From contig NZ_OY761553.1 in the NCBI RefSeq assembly GCF_963664735.1, forward strand, positions 2,681,303 to 2,745,302: a stretch of 64,000 nt of DNA. Direction: 5' to 3'. This document shows positions 1-9,360 of the stretch, in pieces. How positions within the stretch are numbered: the first letter of the stretch is position 1; the number at the start of each line of letters is the position of its first letter. The DNA comes from an uncultured Cohaesibacter sp. GTDB lineage: Bacteria > Pseudomonadota > Alphaproteobacteria > Rhizobiales > Cohaesibacteraceae. The position numbers were made by a program, and so were the translations under genes. The notes beneath the pieces were generated by a model that saw only the letters and a list, made by a program, of their open reading frames with translations, searched no databases and was not told the DNA's origin.

Positions 1-320
1 ATTCGCCATTTCCGGCACGCAAACAAAGCCTCTCAAAGCCTTTAGCGAAGGGATTTAAATTCCTTCATTTAGTTAATAACAAGAATATTGCACACAAATC
101 ACGCAATTTATCAAAATAATAATTTCAAAATCTGCCAACATTTAAATTGTATCATTCTCACAAATCTGATTTTTAAAGCGAATTGGAACAAAATATCTTA
201 TTTTATAATAGGTCAGCAAACCTGACATATTTCCTCTTCATCAAGAAAAACACTTGTGCTATTATTATAGACAAGATCGGAACATACATTCCGTAACTTC
301 CGCTTTATGAGGAACAAAAA
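1..320. other. AT-rich intergenic region upstream of a small ORF
   Basis: No credible coding frame is seen here. The stretch from about 60 to 290 is very AT-rich with several A and T runs, as expected for promoter DNA. The only function I can infer is to carry the promoter of the small ORF starting at 321; I cannot assign -35/-10 hexamers with confidence. The left edge may hold the end of an upstream gene outside the window. Confidence 0.5.
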
Positions 321-494
321 ATGAGATATCTGACGCAAGACGAAATTAGCCACGCTCTAGCGCGCGGACATTCTGAGCGCTCGAAGCAATTTCATTTCGT
401 GCTGTCTCGCCTGTTTGGCGCGAATACGGCCACCTCAGGAAGACGCACAACAAGAGCGCGCACAGCCGTTAAGACACGGGTCGCATCGGTCTAG
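321..494 (+). CDS. Small basic hypothetical protein (57 aa)
   Basis: An ATG ORF of 57 residues starts MRYLTQDEISHALARGHSER and ends in an arginine- and threonine-rich tail. A GAGG ribosome-binding sequence lies about 8 bases upstream, and a strong terminator follows within 40 bases, so it looks like a monocistronic expressed unit. The first half is predicted helical, with His, Arg and Phe residues; the C-terminal third is strongly basic (RRTTRARTAVKTR), so binding to nucleic acid or membrane is possible. I do not recognise a family. There are no cysteines, no signal peptide and no membrane segment. Alternatively the transcript could act as a small RNA with a terminator hairpin. Confidence 0.6.
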   Translation: MRYLTQDEISHALARGHSERSKQFHFVLSRLFGANTATSGRRTTRARTAVKTRVASV

Positions 495-530
495 AAAACT
501 GACGTTTTCTATCCTTGTTGTTGAATAGAT

Positions 531-566
531 AAAAGGGAAGCTGAACGCGATGTCAGCTTCCCTTTT
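531..566. terminator. Bidirectional Rho-independent terminator
   Basis: A perfect 14-bp inverted repeat (531-544 and 553-566) with an 8-base loop is flanked by A and T runs on both sides. It can stop transcription of the small ORF on the plus strand and of the gntK-distal end of the galactonate operon on the minus strand. Confidence 0.9.
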
Positions 567-603
567 GCTTTGCTCACCCACCTCATGAACAAGCTTGCCA
601 CTC

Positions 604-1104
604 TCACAAGAGCGGCTTCAATTTTTCCATAACATCACTGACCATTGCCTGAGGATCGTTAGCGATATCAATCCGAATAACGTCCTCTTCTCCATCCGGC
701 ACTTCCAGCGCGGCGATTTGACTCTCGATCAGCTTGACCGGCATGAAGTGGCTTTGGCGCTCGGCCATGCGAGCTCTTACGAGGTCTTCGGCACCATCAA
801 GAAAAATGAAGCGCAGATTTTGGGCTGCCTGGCGGAAAAGATCTCGATAGGCCTTGCGCAGGGCAGAGCAACTCAGCACACGAGTTTCCCCTCTTGCGTC
901 CCAGTGAGACATTGCGGCGGCAAGCGTCTCCAGCCAGGGCTTGCGGTCTTCGTCTGTCAGCGGAATGCCCGCAGCCATCTTCTTGACATTGTCCTGCGAA
1001 TGATAGGCATCCCCTTCTTCAAAGGGAACTCCGAGACGATCCGCCAGAAGCTTTCCAAGCGTTGATTTTCCACTCCCAGAAATCCCCATGACTACAATAA
1101 TCAT
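604..1104 (-). CDS. gntK: Gluconokinase
   Basis: ATP-dependent kinase that converts D-gluconate to 6-phosphogluconate in the cytosol. The 166-residue product matches the usual length of the small GntK/IdnK family. The Walker A motif GISGSGKST is at residues 7-15, followed by the family segment EEGDAYHSQDNVKKM, where substrate-binding residues lie. The frame is open further upstream (to 1206), but the ATG at 1104 has a GAGG site 8 bases before it and places the P-loop at the normal distance. It is the last gene of the galactonate/gluconate operon, directly after gnd, so gluconate phosphorylation and 6-phosphogluconate oxidation are co-expressed. Family assignment is firm. Confidence 0.95.
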   Translation of the reverse strand: MIIVVMGISGSGKSTLGKLLADRLGVPFEEGDAYHSQDNVKKMAAGIPLTDEDRKPWLETLAAAMSHWDARGETRVLSCSALRKAYRDLFRQAAQNLRFIFLDGAEDLVRARMAERQSHFMPVKLIESQIAALEVPDGEEDVIRIDIANDPQAMVSDVMEKLKPLL

Positions 1105-1202
1105 TTGCCCGGCCTCGTCGTATCTTGTCGAAGAAAAGCGCGGCGACTTATGTCGCTCCGCTTCATGCTTGCGATTGGTTTCCTGCCACAGGACATCCCT
1201 GA

Positions 1203-2603
1203 TCAACCCTCAGGATTTGCTTCCCAATTGAAATGGAAATGGCCTTCCCTGTCCGTTCTCTCGAAGGTATGCGCACCGAAATAGTCGCGCTGCCCCTGTA
1301 TGAGGTTGGCCCCCAGACACTCGCTTCGTCGCCCGTCGAGCCACCCCAAAACCGTATAGAAAGCGGGAACAGGAGTGCCCGTTGCTGCGGCGGCCATGAC
1401 AACTGTGCGCAAGGCTGTCTCTGCCTTTTTGAGGGTTTCTTGCGCAAAGGAGCTCATCAGCATGTCGCTATCGGCAGGCATCGCAGCGATTGGGTCAAGC
1501 ATCGCGGAACGGATGATACAGCCAGCGCGCCAGCCGCGAGCTACGGCCGCCAGATCTGTGTTCCAGCCATTGACGCGCGATGCTGTTGCAATCAGCTCCA
1601 GCCCCTGAATATAGGTCGCAAGCATTGTGGCCGGAATCGCCCTGCCGATTTGTTTTGCAAGCGCATCGCCCTCGATGGCCCCTGCCTTTACCAGATGCTT
1701 GGTGCCATCAAGGCGTTCCCGCCCAGATATGGCACGAGCCAGAAAAGCTGCCGCAATCGTTGGCACGGCAACACCATATTCAAGCCCGGCTTCAGTAGTC
1801 CAGCGGCCCGTGCCTTTATGCCCCGCCACATCGCGGATGATCTTCAAAATAGGCAGCCCTGTTTCCGGATCTTCTGTTCCGGCGATGCTGGCCGAGATTT
1901 CCATGAGGTAAGATGCGGCAGGGCCCTTGTTCCATTCGGTAAAGAGGGCGGCGATCTTATTGTGATCGCAACCGGCAGGGCCCGAAAGCAGCAGATAGGC
2001 TTCAGCCAAAATCTGCATCTGGGCATATTCGATGCCGTTGTGAACCATCTTGACAAAGTGCCCCGCCCCACCCGGACCATGTGCCGCGTAACAGGCCTCG
2101 CCACTGGCTGTCTTGGCCGCAATGGCAGAAAAAGGCGCATCAATATGGGCAAGCGCGGCTTTGTCGCCGCCAGCCATCAAGGCCGGACCAAAGCGAGCAC
2201 CGGTTTCTCCACCAGAGACGCCAAGACCGATAAAGATCAGTTCCTTTTCGCTCATGCTTTGGGCGCGGCGCTCTGTATCGTGATAATAGGAGTTGCCACC
2301 ATCAATGACGATATCACCGCTTGCAAGCAATGGAGACAGTTTCTCTATCATTGCGTCAACCGGATCACCGGCCTTGATCATCAACAAGATCCTGGCCGGT
2401 TTTTTGAGGGCCGCAACAAGGCCCTCGAGAGTATCGAACAAGGCAACCGCAGGCTCCAAGGCAGACCGAGCCTGAGCCAGAGCTTCGGGGAAGCCATCAT
2501 AGGCGGCGACCTTATAGCCATGATCTACGAAATTGAGCGCCAGATTACGCCCCATTACACCAAGCCCGATGATGGCTATGTCTGCCAGAGTTTGCGATTG
2601 CAT
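1203..2603 (-). CDS. gnd: 6-phosphogluconate dehydrogenase, decarboxylating
   Basis: Oxidises 6-phosphogluconate to ribulose 5-phosphate plus CO2 with NAD(P)+, the oxidative pentose phosphate step. The 466-residue product has the Rossmann motif GLGVMG at residues 13-18, the family motif IDGGNSYYHDT, the stretch GVSGGETGARFGP, and the active-site segment GPGGAGHFVKMVHNGIEYAQ with the catalytic lysine. The C-terminus ends in the usual HTFER...FHFNW tail. An ATG two codons upstream (2609) abuts the AGGAG sequence, so the ATG at 2603 with 6-7 bases of spacing is preferred. It lies 12 bases after dgoK and upstream of gntK in the same operon. Confidence 0.97.
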   Translation of the reverse strand: MQSQTLADIAIIGLGVMGRNLALNFVDHGYKVAAYDGFPEALAQARSALEPAVALFDTLEGLVAALKKPARILLMIKAGDPVDAMIEKLSPLLASGDIVIDGGNSYYHDTERRAQSMSEKELIFIGLGVSGGETGARFGPALMAGGDKAALAHIDAPFSAIAAKTASGEACYAAHGPGGAGHFVKMVHNGIEYAQMQILAEAYLLLSGPAGCDHNKIAALFTEWNKGPAASYLMEISASIAGTEDPETGLPILKIIRDVAGHKGTGRWTTEAGLEYGVAVPTIAAAFLARAISGRERLDGTKHLVKAGAIEGDALAKQIGRAIPATMLATYIQGLELIATASRVNGWNTDLAAVARGWRAGCIIRSAMLDPIAAMPADSDMLMSSFAQETLKKAETALRTVVMAAAATGTPVPAFYTVLGWLDGRRSECLGANLIQGQRDYFGAHTFERTDREGHFHFNWEANPEG

Positions 2604-2615
2604 AGTCATCTCCTG

Positions 2616-3536
2616 CTAGCTGTTTGTGGTATGTTGGCGAGCGAGCGACAAAACGCCAGCAAGCGAAGCATCTTTTGAGGAAATATGGCGGCTCTTCAGC
2701 CCCGAATGATCCAGAGCGATGCGATATGGCGTCGCAAGCCGCTCAGCGCAAACAAGCAGGATCTCCCTGTCCTCACAGGCATAGATCGCACGCATCGCCT
2801 CAAGCTCGGAGCCGATCAGCATGCCGGACAGGAAGCTTGCGGTTTGGGCCTCTTCAAGATCACCATAGAGCACGCGAGCACGGGCCTTGAAGAGATGATT
2901 GAGCAAACCGCCCTCGCCCTTGATCTGCTCCAGCCCCTTTTCAAAACCGCTTTCATCAAACTCGGCATCCGGATCGGCCATAAGCCCCAGAATGGAATGC
3001 TTGGTCATCACCTCATAGACTTCGCCGGTCATGGAGGTGTTAAAGCGCGTGAAGACCCCGTCTTGAACTTCGCACCATTTGCTGTGTGTTCCGGGAAGGC
3101 AGACGAGCCCACTTTGAAGACCAAGGCTCGCCAGAGCACCGAAAATCTGCACTTCCTCGCCGCGAATAACATCAGCCTCCTGCGGAAGGCCCGACTGGCG
3201 CACACCGGGAATGATGTAGGTATCGGCCATGTCTTCAACCGCCACGATATCGCGAACGAGATCAATTTCCTTCATCGGCAACGGCGGTTGAGGAGCACGC
3301 TGCCAACCCTGAGGCGCACCAACCATACCAGCCAGATAAACCGGCACGGTTTCCTCACTTCCCGCACGCCAACCGTCGAGCTGAGCTTTCGCATAGGCGG
3401 CAAATTCACTGCGCTGAAGCGCACGCATACCTTTGCCTTCCTTGATTTCTGAAAGAATGGTTCCGGTTTCAGCCTCCAGCAACCAAGCCCTGAAAGACGA
3501 GGTCCCCCAATCAACAATGATCAGCTTTTTAGTCAT
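2616..3536 (-). CDS. dgoK: 2-dehydro-3-deoxygalactonokinase (first copy)
   Basis: Phosphorylates 2-keto-3-deoxy-D-galactonate (KDGal) to KDPGal with ATP in the DeLey-Doudoroff galactonate pathway. The 306-residue product begins with the ASKHA phosphate-binding loop VDWGTSSFRAW and carries the conserved motif LPGTHSKW near the middle, both typical of DgoK. The start overlaps the dgoA stop in an ATGA arrangement (3533-3536), which indicates translational coupling. A second DgoK lies at 17525-18469. The order dgoD-dgoA-dgoK with a TRAP importer supports galactonate as the substrate. Confidence 0.95.
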   Translation of the reverse strand: MTKKLIIVDWGTSSFRAWLLEAETGTILSEIKEGKGMRALQRSEFAAYAKAQLDGWRAGSEETVPVYLAGMVGAPQGWQRAPQPPLPMKEIDLVRDIVAVEDMADTYIIPGVRQSGLPQEADVIRGEEVQIFGALASLGLQSGLVCLPGTHSKWCEVQDGVFTRFNTSMTGEVYEVMTKHSILGLMADPDAEFDESGFEKGLEQIKGEGGLLNHLFKARARVLYGDLEEAQTASFLSGMLIGSELEAMRAIYACEDREILLVCAERLATPYRIALDHSGLKSRHISSKDASLAGVLSLARQHTTNS

Positions 3537-4186
3537 TTTGTCTTGGCCTCCAAAGCCTTCCATTGGCCAACCAGCGCTCTCGCCGCGCTGCGCACATCCT
3601 CGTCAGACCGGCCCACTTTCCAAAGATCCGAACCGATACCGAAGCCAACCGCACCTGCAGAGACATACTCTTCAAATTCGGCAGGGCCAACACCACCCAC
3701 AGCGGTTACCCGCATGTCAGGAGGCAAAACCACCTTGATATCCTTGATATATTGCCCCCCGAGGCGCGCTGCAGGGAAGACCTTGAGCACCGTTGCACCC
3801 GAACGGGTTGCCAAGAGAGCTTCCGTCGGCGTCATGCAACCGATGCAAGACGGCATCCCCAACGCGTTTGCCTTCTTGATGACATCCGGATCGGTATTCG
3901 GTGTCACAATGAAGCGCGCACCGACATCATAAACAGACTGCACATTTTCAGGGCTCAACACCGTTCCGGCGCCAATCATCACCCCTTCAGGAGCAGCCTC
4001 AACCATTTCCGTGATGGCATCCTTCGCATCCGCAGATGTCAAAGGAACCTCAATCAGGGTAAAGCCTTCCTCGACAAGTATGCCGAGGAGAGTTTTGGCA
4101 CGCTCAGCCGGAACACCGCGCAAGATGGCCACCAGAGGCATCTTGGCAAACGCCGTTTCGAATTGATCTTTAAAGGTGCTTACCAT
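3533..4186 (-). CDS. dgoA: 2-dehydro-3-deoxy-6-phosphogalactonate aldolase (first copy)
   Basis: Class I aldolase that splits KDPGal into pyruvate and glyceraldehyde 3-phosphate. The 217-residue protein has the KDPG/KDPGal aldolase pattern: LVAILRGVP near the N-terminus, the glutamate motif [23 protein letters not shown], and the Schiff-base lysine in [12 protein letters not shown], followed by the phosphate-binding AVGGV. The start overlaps the dgoD stop by 7 bases and the stop overlaps dgoK by 4, so the three dgo genes are tightly coupled. The family also contains KDPG aldolase (eda), but the neighbours favour KDPGal. Confidence 0.95.
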   Translation of the reverse strand: MVSTFKDQFETAFAKMPLVAILRGVPAERAKTLLGILVEEGFTLIEVPLTSADAKDAITEMVEAAPEGVMIGAGTVLSPENVQSVYDVGARFIVTPNTDPDVIKKANALGMPSCIGCMTPTEALLATRSGATVLKVFPAARLGGQYIKDIKVVLPPDMRVTAVGGVGPAEFEEYVSAGAVGFGIGSDLWKVGRSDEDVRSAARALVGQWKALEAKTK

Positions 4187-5328
4187 TCTGCAATGCTCCC
4201 GTCTTCATGACGCCAGATAGGATTATGCCAATTGTGCCCTTCCTTGGAGCGCTCAATGACAAAGTCTTCGTTAATTTCTACACCAAGCCCCGGACCGCTC
4301 AGCAGAGGCAAATAGCCATCCTTGATCTGCAACGGCGTGGTATCAACGAGATAGTCGAGCACATCATTGCCGACATTGTAATGGATGCCCATGGACTGCT
4401 CCTGAATGAAAGCATTGTAGGAGACGAAATCCAGATGCAGGGAAGCGGCCAGAGTGCACGGGCCAAGCGGACAATGAGGCGCAATGGCAACATCATAGGC
4501 TTCGGCCATGGCTGCCACCTTGAAGACTTCCGTAATGCCGCCGCAGTGGCTGAGGTCTGGCTGCAGAATATCGACCATGCGCTGTTCAAGAATGTCGCGG
4601 TAGCCATAGCGGCTGAAAATACGCTCGCCACTGGCGATCGGATAGCCAAGGCCCCCGCCAATTTCCTTGAGACAGGAAAGGTGCTCGGAAAGGACAGGCT
4701 CTTCAACAAACATGGGGTGGTATTGTTCCAGCTCGCGCATCAAGGCTTTTGCCATGGGGCGGTGAACACGGCCGTGAAAATCGATGGCGATGCCGACATC
4801 CGGCCCAACGGCCTGACGCGCTTCAGCAACGCGCGCAACTGCGTCATCAATCTTGGCGTGGCTATCGACAAAGGCCATTTCCGGTGTGCCGTTCATCTTG
4901 AAGGCAGTAAAGCCACTGGCCACCACTTGCTTGGCCTGCCGACCGACATCGTCAGGGCGATCTCCCCCGATCCAGCAATACATGCGCATTTTGTCGCGCA
5001 CCTTGCCTCCGAGCAGCTCGTGGATAGGCACGCCAAGCGCCTTGCCCTTGATATCCCAGAGGGCCTGATCAATGCCGGCAATAGCAGACATGAGGATCGG
5101 GCCACCACGGTAGAAGCTGGTTCTGTATAATGTTTGCCAGATGTCCTGAATGTGGCGAGGATCGCGGCCAATCAAAATTTCAGAAAATTCTTCGACGGCG
5201 GCTTGCACCGTTCTGGCTCGCCCTTCAATGACAGGCTCGCCCCACCCTGAAATCCCTTCGTCTGTCTCGATTTTCAAAAACAGCCAACGCGGGGGGATCA
5301 TATAGGTTTTTAGTTTTGTAATTTTCAT
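4180..5328 (-). CDS. dgoD: D-galactonate dehydratase
   Basis: Enolase-superfamily (mandelate racemase subgroup) enzyme that dehydrates D-galactonate to 2-keto-3-deoxygalactonate. The 382 residues equal the length of the E. coli enzyme and resemble it along the whole chain, from [15 protein letters not shown] to [11 protein letters not shown]. Metal ligands and catalytic residues are visible: AIDFHGRV (Asp, His), FVEEPV (Glu), ASGERIF (Glu) and IAPHCPLG (His). The ATG at 5328 has a GGA sequence about 8 bases upstream and gives the family length; a second ATG lies three codons earlier (5337). It follows the TRAP permease gene by about 95 bases and is first of the coupled dgoDAK set. Confidence 0.97.
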   Translation of the reverse strand: MKITKLKTYMIPPRWLFLKIETDEGISGWGEPVIEGRARTVQAAVEEFSEILIGRDPRHIQDIWQTLYRTSFYRGGPILMSAIAGIDQALWDIKGKALGVPIHELLGGKVRDKMRMYCWIGGDRPDDVGRQAKQVVASGFTAFKMNGTPEMAFVDSHAKIDDAVARVAEARQAVGPDVGIAIDFHGRVHRPMAKALMRELEQYHPMFVEEPVLSEHLSCLKEIGGGLGYPIASGERIFSRYGYRDILEQRMVDILQPDLSHCGGITEVFKVAAMAEAYDVAIAPHCPLGPCTLAASLHLDFVSYNAFIQEQSMGIHYNVGNDVLDYLVDTTPLQIKDGYLPLLSGPGLGVEINEDFVIERSKEGHNWHNPIWRHEDGSIAEW

Positions 5329-5424
5329 TTGAAGCATCCAGTTCTAACGTCTGTCAGGCAATTCGCAGCCGGTTCCGGCGGCAGCCCCTTGATGAGCTGT
5401 CGCCGGATTGTTCTTGGACCCTGT

Positions 5425-6750
5425 TTAGACCATCCACATGACGAGCCCCGGGAAGGCGAGCATGATCGCCAAGACTGCCAGCTGCATGAGGATGAACGGC
5501 CATAGGGAAGCAAAGATATCACCCAAGCTGATTTCAGGCGGGGCCACGCCTTTGAGATAAAAGGCAGCAGGTCCGAATGGCGGGCTCAGGAAGGATACCT
5601 GCATATTAACCGCGAACAGCACGCCGAACCAGATAGGATCATACCCTAGTTGTGTAATAATCGGCACGAAGATCGGCAGGGTCAGCATCGCAATGCCGAT
5701 CCAGTCAAGGAACAGGCCTAGAACCAGCAAGATGAGCATCATAACCAGAATGATGACAACTGGAGCCGCATCAAGTCCGAGTATTGTGCTCGATACGAAG
5801 CGGTTACCGCCCATGAGGTTATAGACACCAACCAGAGTGGCGGCACCAACGCCAATCCATACGATCATGCCGCAGGTCGTTAGCGTCTGCATCACGCTCT
5901 GATGGATCAGTTTGAAGTTAAGCTCACGACGGACAGCTGTGGATGCCAGCACACCGAACACGCCCATCGCGGCTGCTTCAGTAACCGAGGCAATACCGGC
6001 ATAGATCGTACCCAGAACCATGAAGGCAATCGCGGCTGGCAGCAGGATCGATTTGATCGCCTGCTTGCGGGCAACCTTGCGCTCTTCTGGTGGCATGGGA
6101 GGCATGGCAGGAGCAAGAGCCGGATTGATCAGGCAACGTCCGAGGACATAGGCCATGTACAGACCGGCCAGCATGATGCCCGGAATAATGGCAGCCACAA
6201 ACAGATCGGCAATTGAGACCGAAGCTATCAGGCCATAGATGATGAGCACGATCGATGGCGGGATCATTGTCCCGAGCGATCCGCCGCCGCACACAACGCC
6301 AATGGCGATCTTGCGATCATAGCCCAGACGCAGCATCTGTGGCAGAGCCAGAATGCCCAGCAGAACAATTTCGCCGCCGATGATGCCCGACATCGCGGCC
6401 AGAAAGACCGAAACAATCAGCGTTTGAACAGCAACACCACCGGGAAGACGCCCTGCGAGCACCCTCATGCCCGAGAATAGATCCTTGGCTATTCCCGACC
6501 TATCCAGCAAGGACGCCATGAAGACGAACATGGGCACCGCGACAAGGGAATATTCGGTAATGAAACCGTAAACACGGCTGATAACCAGCGGAATGGCATT
6601 GGGTCCAAACCAGCCGACGGTGAAAACAAGCGCAACCAGTCCGGTTACGAAGGCAAGAGGAAGCCCTGTCAGCAACAGCAGAAAAATACTGCCCACGAGC
6701 ACATATGTGCCCCATTCAATGCCCAGAGCCTGAAGACCAAGTCCACCCAT
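5425..6750 (-). CDS. TRAP transporter large permease DctM (galactonate locus)
   Basis: Inner-membrane large subunit of a TRAP transporter, which uses an ion gradient and the periplasmic binding protein to import an organic acid. The 441 residues are almost entirely hydrophobic helices (about 12), with the family feature of long glycine-rich segments such as GGGSLGTMIPPSIVLIIYG. The frame runs upstream to 6915, but the ATG at 6750 has AGGAG 8 bases upstream and begins with the usual DctM N-terminus. It starts 2 bases after the dctQ stop. The substrate is inferred from dgoD-A-K directly downstream: D-galactonate or a related aldonate. Confidence 0.93.
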   Translation of the reverse strand: MGGLGLQALGIEWGTYVLVGSIFLLLLTGLPLAFVTGLVALVFTVGWFGPNAIPLVISRVYGFITEYSLVAVPMFVFMASLLDRSGIAKDLFSGMRVLAGRLPGGVAVQTLIVSVFLAAMSGIIGGEIVLLGILALPQMLRLGYDRKIAIGVVCGGGSLGTMIPPSIVLIIYGLIASVSIADLFVAAIIPGIMLAGLYMAYVLGRCLINPALAPAMPPMPPEERKVARKQAIKSILLPAAIAFMVLGTIYAGIASVTEAAAMGVFGVLASTAVRRELNFKLIHQSVMQTLTTCGMIVWIGVGAATLVGVYNLMGGNRFVSSTILGLDAAPVVIILVMMLILLVLGLFLDWIGIAMLTLPIFVPIITQLGYDPIWFGVLFAVNMQVSFLSPPFGPAAFYLKGVAPPEISLGDIFASLWPFILMQLAVLAIMLAFPGLVMWMV

Positions 6751-6752
6751 CT

Positions 6753-7376
6753 TTAGCTCTCCTCGCTCGTATCGTTGGTTCTCAGCGCCTGAATGGCCTT
6801 GAAAACATGCAGTATGGATTGCACGGTCATAATGGCGAGCGCGAAGAGGATAATGCCCTTGGTAAGAGCCGGGAATGGCGGGTTCCAGCTGGTGCCGGAT
6901 CTTTCCAGCTGCCACGCTCCGGTTGGATTATGGGAAGCGCGCCAGAAAAGGACGAATGCGGCATAGGACATTGCAATCGCAAAGAGAAAGGTAATGACAC
7001 TGTTGAACAGGTCGAGTTTTTTGCGGGTTGCTTTTGAGACCGTATCGTAAATGATGCGAACCCGAATGTGCTTGTCGCGTGCCAGCGCGACGGGGCCACC
7101 TATGGCGAAAATGATTGCGATCATGAAGACGGTGGTTTCGTGCACCCACGATGTGGGGCTATCGAAAACATATCGGCTGATGACTTCTGTGACGCTGATG
7201 GCCATGGCCAGAAAGACGAGCCAGGCCAAGCCCTTGCCGCACCAATCGATCGCGGCGTCAAGTGGCGTGCGGATTTCACCGTCCACGCCCGGACCACCGG
7301 ATTCGGCTGCAGCGAGCTGGTTGGATTCATTTGACATGAGAGAAACTTTCGCAGGATCGGCCATGCGGCGAATCAT
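6753..7376 (-). CDS. TRAP transporter small permease DctQ (galactonate locus)
   Basis: Small integral-membrane subunit of the TRAP transporter, pairing with DctM. About 207 residues with four predicted membrane helices; the family signature is visible as VISRYVFDSPTSWVHETTVF followed by the conserved region ALARDKHIRV. The N-terminus is about 40 residues longer than in many DctQ proteins. ATGs at 7376, 7364 and 7337 all lack a good ribosome-binding site, so the exact start is unresolved. It lies between dctP and dctM, with an inverted repeat in the dctP-dctQ gap. Confidence 0.88.
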   Translation of the reverse strand: MIRRMADPAKVSLMSNESNQLAAAESGGPGVDGEIRTPLDAAIDWCGKGLAWLVFLAMAISVTEVISRYVFDSPTSWVHETTVFMIAIIFAIGGPVALARDKHIRVRIIYDTVSKATRKKLDLFNSVITFLFAIAMSYAAFVLFWRASHNPTGAWQLERSGTSWNPPFPALTKGIILFALAIMTVQSILHVFKAIQALRTNDTSEES

Positions 7377-7416
7377 TGCAAAGACGCGCCGAACGTGACT
7401 TCAAATGTCAGAAGGT

Positions 7417-7446
7417 TTCCAGCGGAACAGCATGGTCCCGCTGGAA
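7417..7446 (-). other. Intercistronic hairpin between dctP and dctQ
   Basis: A 9-bp inverted repeat (7417-7425 with 7438-7446, 12-base loop) sits just after the dctP stop. It has no T run after it on the minus strand, so it fits an mRNA-stabilising or attenuating element rather than a terminator. The same arrangement is present in the other three TRAP operons of this window. Confidence 0.65.
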
Positions 7447-7453
7447 TGGACGA

Positions 7454-8488
7454 TTACATGAGGTTCCGCTGTGTCAGGAAGGTTACGACGGAGTCGTAGA
7501 CTTTTTGGGTCAGAGCATTTTTCTTGGCCCATACGCCCCATTCTTCCTTGGCGATATTGCGGAATTTCTTGCGTTCTGCCGGAGCCATATCGATGATTTC
7601 GATGTTTGGATCCTTGCGAGCTTCTTCGACGGCCTTCAGATCGCGTGCTTTCAGCTTGAAGACGAGATCATAAGCCAGATCATCGGTCGCAGTTTCAAGA
7701 ACGGTCTTGATGTCTTCTGGAAGACCATCCCAGATCTCTTTGTTGATTGACACAGCAACCATTGGCAGCGAGTGGAAACCTGGATAGTTCGGATAGCGGG
7801 CGAACTGATGCAGGCCCTGAGCCTGGTTGGTTGAGAAGACGGTATAGTCAGCGGCGTCGATCACGCCTTTTTCAAGGCCGGTGTAAACTTCAGAACCGGG
7901 CAGGTTCACCGGTGAAGCACCGGCTTTCGAGAAGATCTCATAGACCATGCCTTCAGGAGCACGGACCTTCAGGCCTTTCAGATCAGCAACCGTACGTATC
8001 GGCTTTTTGGTTACAAATGCTTCCAAACCCGTTGCAGCAGCTCCGATCAGGTGAACATTGTAAGGCTCTACCAGTTCGTTATAGAGCTGCTCGCCACCGC
8101 CATATTTCATATATTCGAGGAATTCCAGCGGATCGCCCCAAGCGCCAACGAGGTTGCCGAGCATGGAGAAAGCCGGATCAAGGCCAGAGAAGTAGCTCGG
8201 GTCAGTCAGGTGGCCCTGAAGAATGCCTGAGCGGACTGCGTCAAGGGTCTGGTTGTGCGGGACAACTGCGCCGGTTGGCAGGATTTCGATTTTGACACGA
8301 CCATCGGTCATGACTTCAATATTGTGAGCCCAGTTTTTCTTGATTTCGAATTGTGGTTCACCAGTATTTTCTGATGTCTGGAATGTCCATTCATAGTCAG
8401 CAGCCAATGCGGCCTGATGTGCCATGGCCAATCCAAGCGCAGCTCCGATCAACCCTCCAGTCGCACGAAACAGTTTTGATTTTAACAT
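7454..8488 (-). CDS. TRAP transporter solute-binding protein DctP (galactonate locus)
   Basis: Periplasmic binding protein of 344 residues. A signal peptide is clear: basic start MLKSKLFRATGG, a hydrophobic core, and a likely cleavage site after AALA (about residue 29). The mature part has DctP-family features such as the NLPGSEVYTGLEKGVIDAADYT region around residue 190-215, where the ligand carboxylate is bound. An AAGGAGG ribosome-binding site precedes the ATG. It directly follows the GntR gene in the same orientation and heads the transporter genes. Galactonate or a similar aldonic acid is the inferred ligand. Confidence 0.93.
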   Translation of the reverse strand: MLKSKLFRATGGLIGAALGLAMAHQAALAADYEWTFQTSENTGEPQFEIKKNWAHNIEVMTDGRVKIEILPTGAVVPHNQTLDAVRSGILQGHLTDPSYFSGLDPAFSMLGNLVGAWGDPLEFLEYMKYGGGEQLYNELVEPYNVHLIGAAATGLEAFVTKKPIRTVADLKGLKVRAPEGMVYEIFSKAGASPVNLPGSEVYTGLEKGVIDAADYTVFSTNQAQGLHQFARYPNYPGFHSLPMVAVSINKEIWDGLPEDIKTVLETATDDLAYDLVFKLKARDLKAVEEARKDPNIEIIDMAPAERKKFRNIAKEEWGVWAKKNALTQKVYDSVVTFLTQRNLM

Positions 8489-8509
8489 ATGAGTCCTCCT
8501 TGCTCATGA

Positions 8510-8527
8510 GCCGGCCTCCAAACCGGC
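8510..8527 (-). other. Short hairpin between GntR gene and dctP
   Basis: A 5-bp GC-rich inverted repeat (8510-8514 with 8523-8527, 8-base loop) lies in the 89-base gap between the GntR regulator and dctP. It may be a processing or attenuation site inside the leader; evidence is only the repeat itself. Confidence 0.35.
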
Positions 8528-8577
8528 AATTTTGGGAAGTCTGCAAAGCAGTTTTTCCAGAGCCTCCCCACCAAATC

Positions 8578-9360
8578 CTATGTCTTGGTCTCCCTCTCCC
8601 CCGCCGTAGTTTCAAAGCCCAAGTCGTAACCCGTCTGGCTCAGAATGCGCTCTGCGGCTTTATAAGCAGCATCTGCATCACGCATCCGGATGCTCTCCAT
8701 CAATCGGCGATGGCGCTCCAGACTCTCACGCAGCTCTTCAGCGGTTTCGTTACTGGTTTTGATGACCAGCAAGATTGCGGGACGCAAGACATGTAAAATC
8801 TGTGCCCAAACCAAATTATGCGTCGCCAGATAGATCGCTTCGTGAAAAGCGATATCGGCTTTCGAGAAATTCGCCCTCTCACCAAGCTGAGCCCGCCGTT
8901 CCCAGTTGGCCTCCATGACATTGAAGGCCTCCTCCATGGCGAACAGGTCTTTTGCGGTTGCCCGCTTTGCGGCAAGTGATGCGATCAGCGGCTCCGTGGT
9001 ACAGCGAAATTCAAAGACATCACGCAGCACACCCAGATTAGGCGCAGCATAGTCGGCGACCCATTGGCTGACTTGCGAGTCCAGAAAGTTCCATTCCCGA
9101 AACTCTTGCACCGTCGTCCCTCGCCCGGCACAACGTTCCACTACGCCCAGCGTCTCCAGCATTTGCAGAGCAGAGCGAACCGATGCCCGACTGATCTGAT
9201 GGGTCGCAGCAAGCTCTGTCTCTGGAGGCAGCGTATCTCCCGGAACCAGCGTTCCCTCAAAAACCAGCCGCGCCAGTTGATCTGCAAGCTTGTTGCCGAT
9301 CGCCTTAGAACCGGCAGATTTCGAGTTCTCTGCTGTATCGTTCATTTCATTTCTCATCAT
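8578..9360 (-). CDS. GntR family (FadR/FCD) regulator of the galactonate operon
   Basis: Transcriptional regulator of 260 residues: an N-terminal winged helix-turn-helix (about residues 20-85, with LPPETELAATHQISRASVRSALQML as recognition region) and a helical FCD ligand-binding domain whose metal-binding histidines can be seen in segments such as DIAFHEAIY and LERHRRLM. It is the first gene of the operon running through dctPQM, dgoDAK, gnd and gntK, so autoregulation by a sugar acid or its keto-deoxy product is likely. A perfect inverted repeat just upstream (9381-9417) is a candidate operator. The start is uncertain; ATGs at 9360, 9357 and 9345 are possible. Confidence 0.9.
   Translation of the reverse strand: MMRNEMNDTAENSKSAGSKAIGNKLADQLARLVFEGTLVPGDTLPPETELAATHQISRASVRSALQMLETLGVVERCAGRGTTVQEFREWNFLDSQVSQWVADYAAPNLGVLRDVFEFRCTTEPLIASLAAKRATAKDLFAMEEAFNVMEANWERRAQLGERANFSKADIAFHEAIYLATHNLVWAQILHVLRPAILLVIKTSNETAEELRESLERHRRLMESIRMRDADAAYKAAERILSQTGYDLGFETTAGERETKT

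Noticed and set aside
1233-2678. 481-codon plus-strand ORF opposite gnd
   Set aside because: It lies antisense to a well-supported 6-phosphogluconate dehydrogenase gene; its product is rich in Cys, Arg and His and has no family motif.
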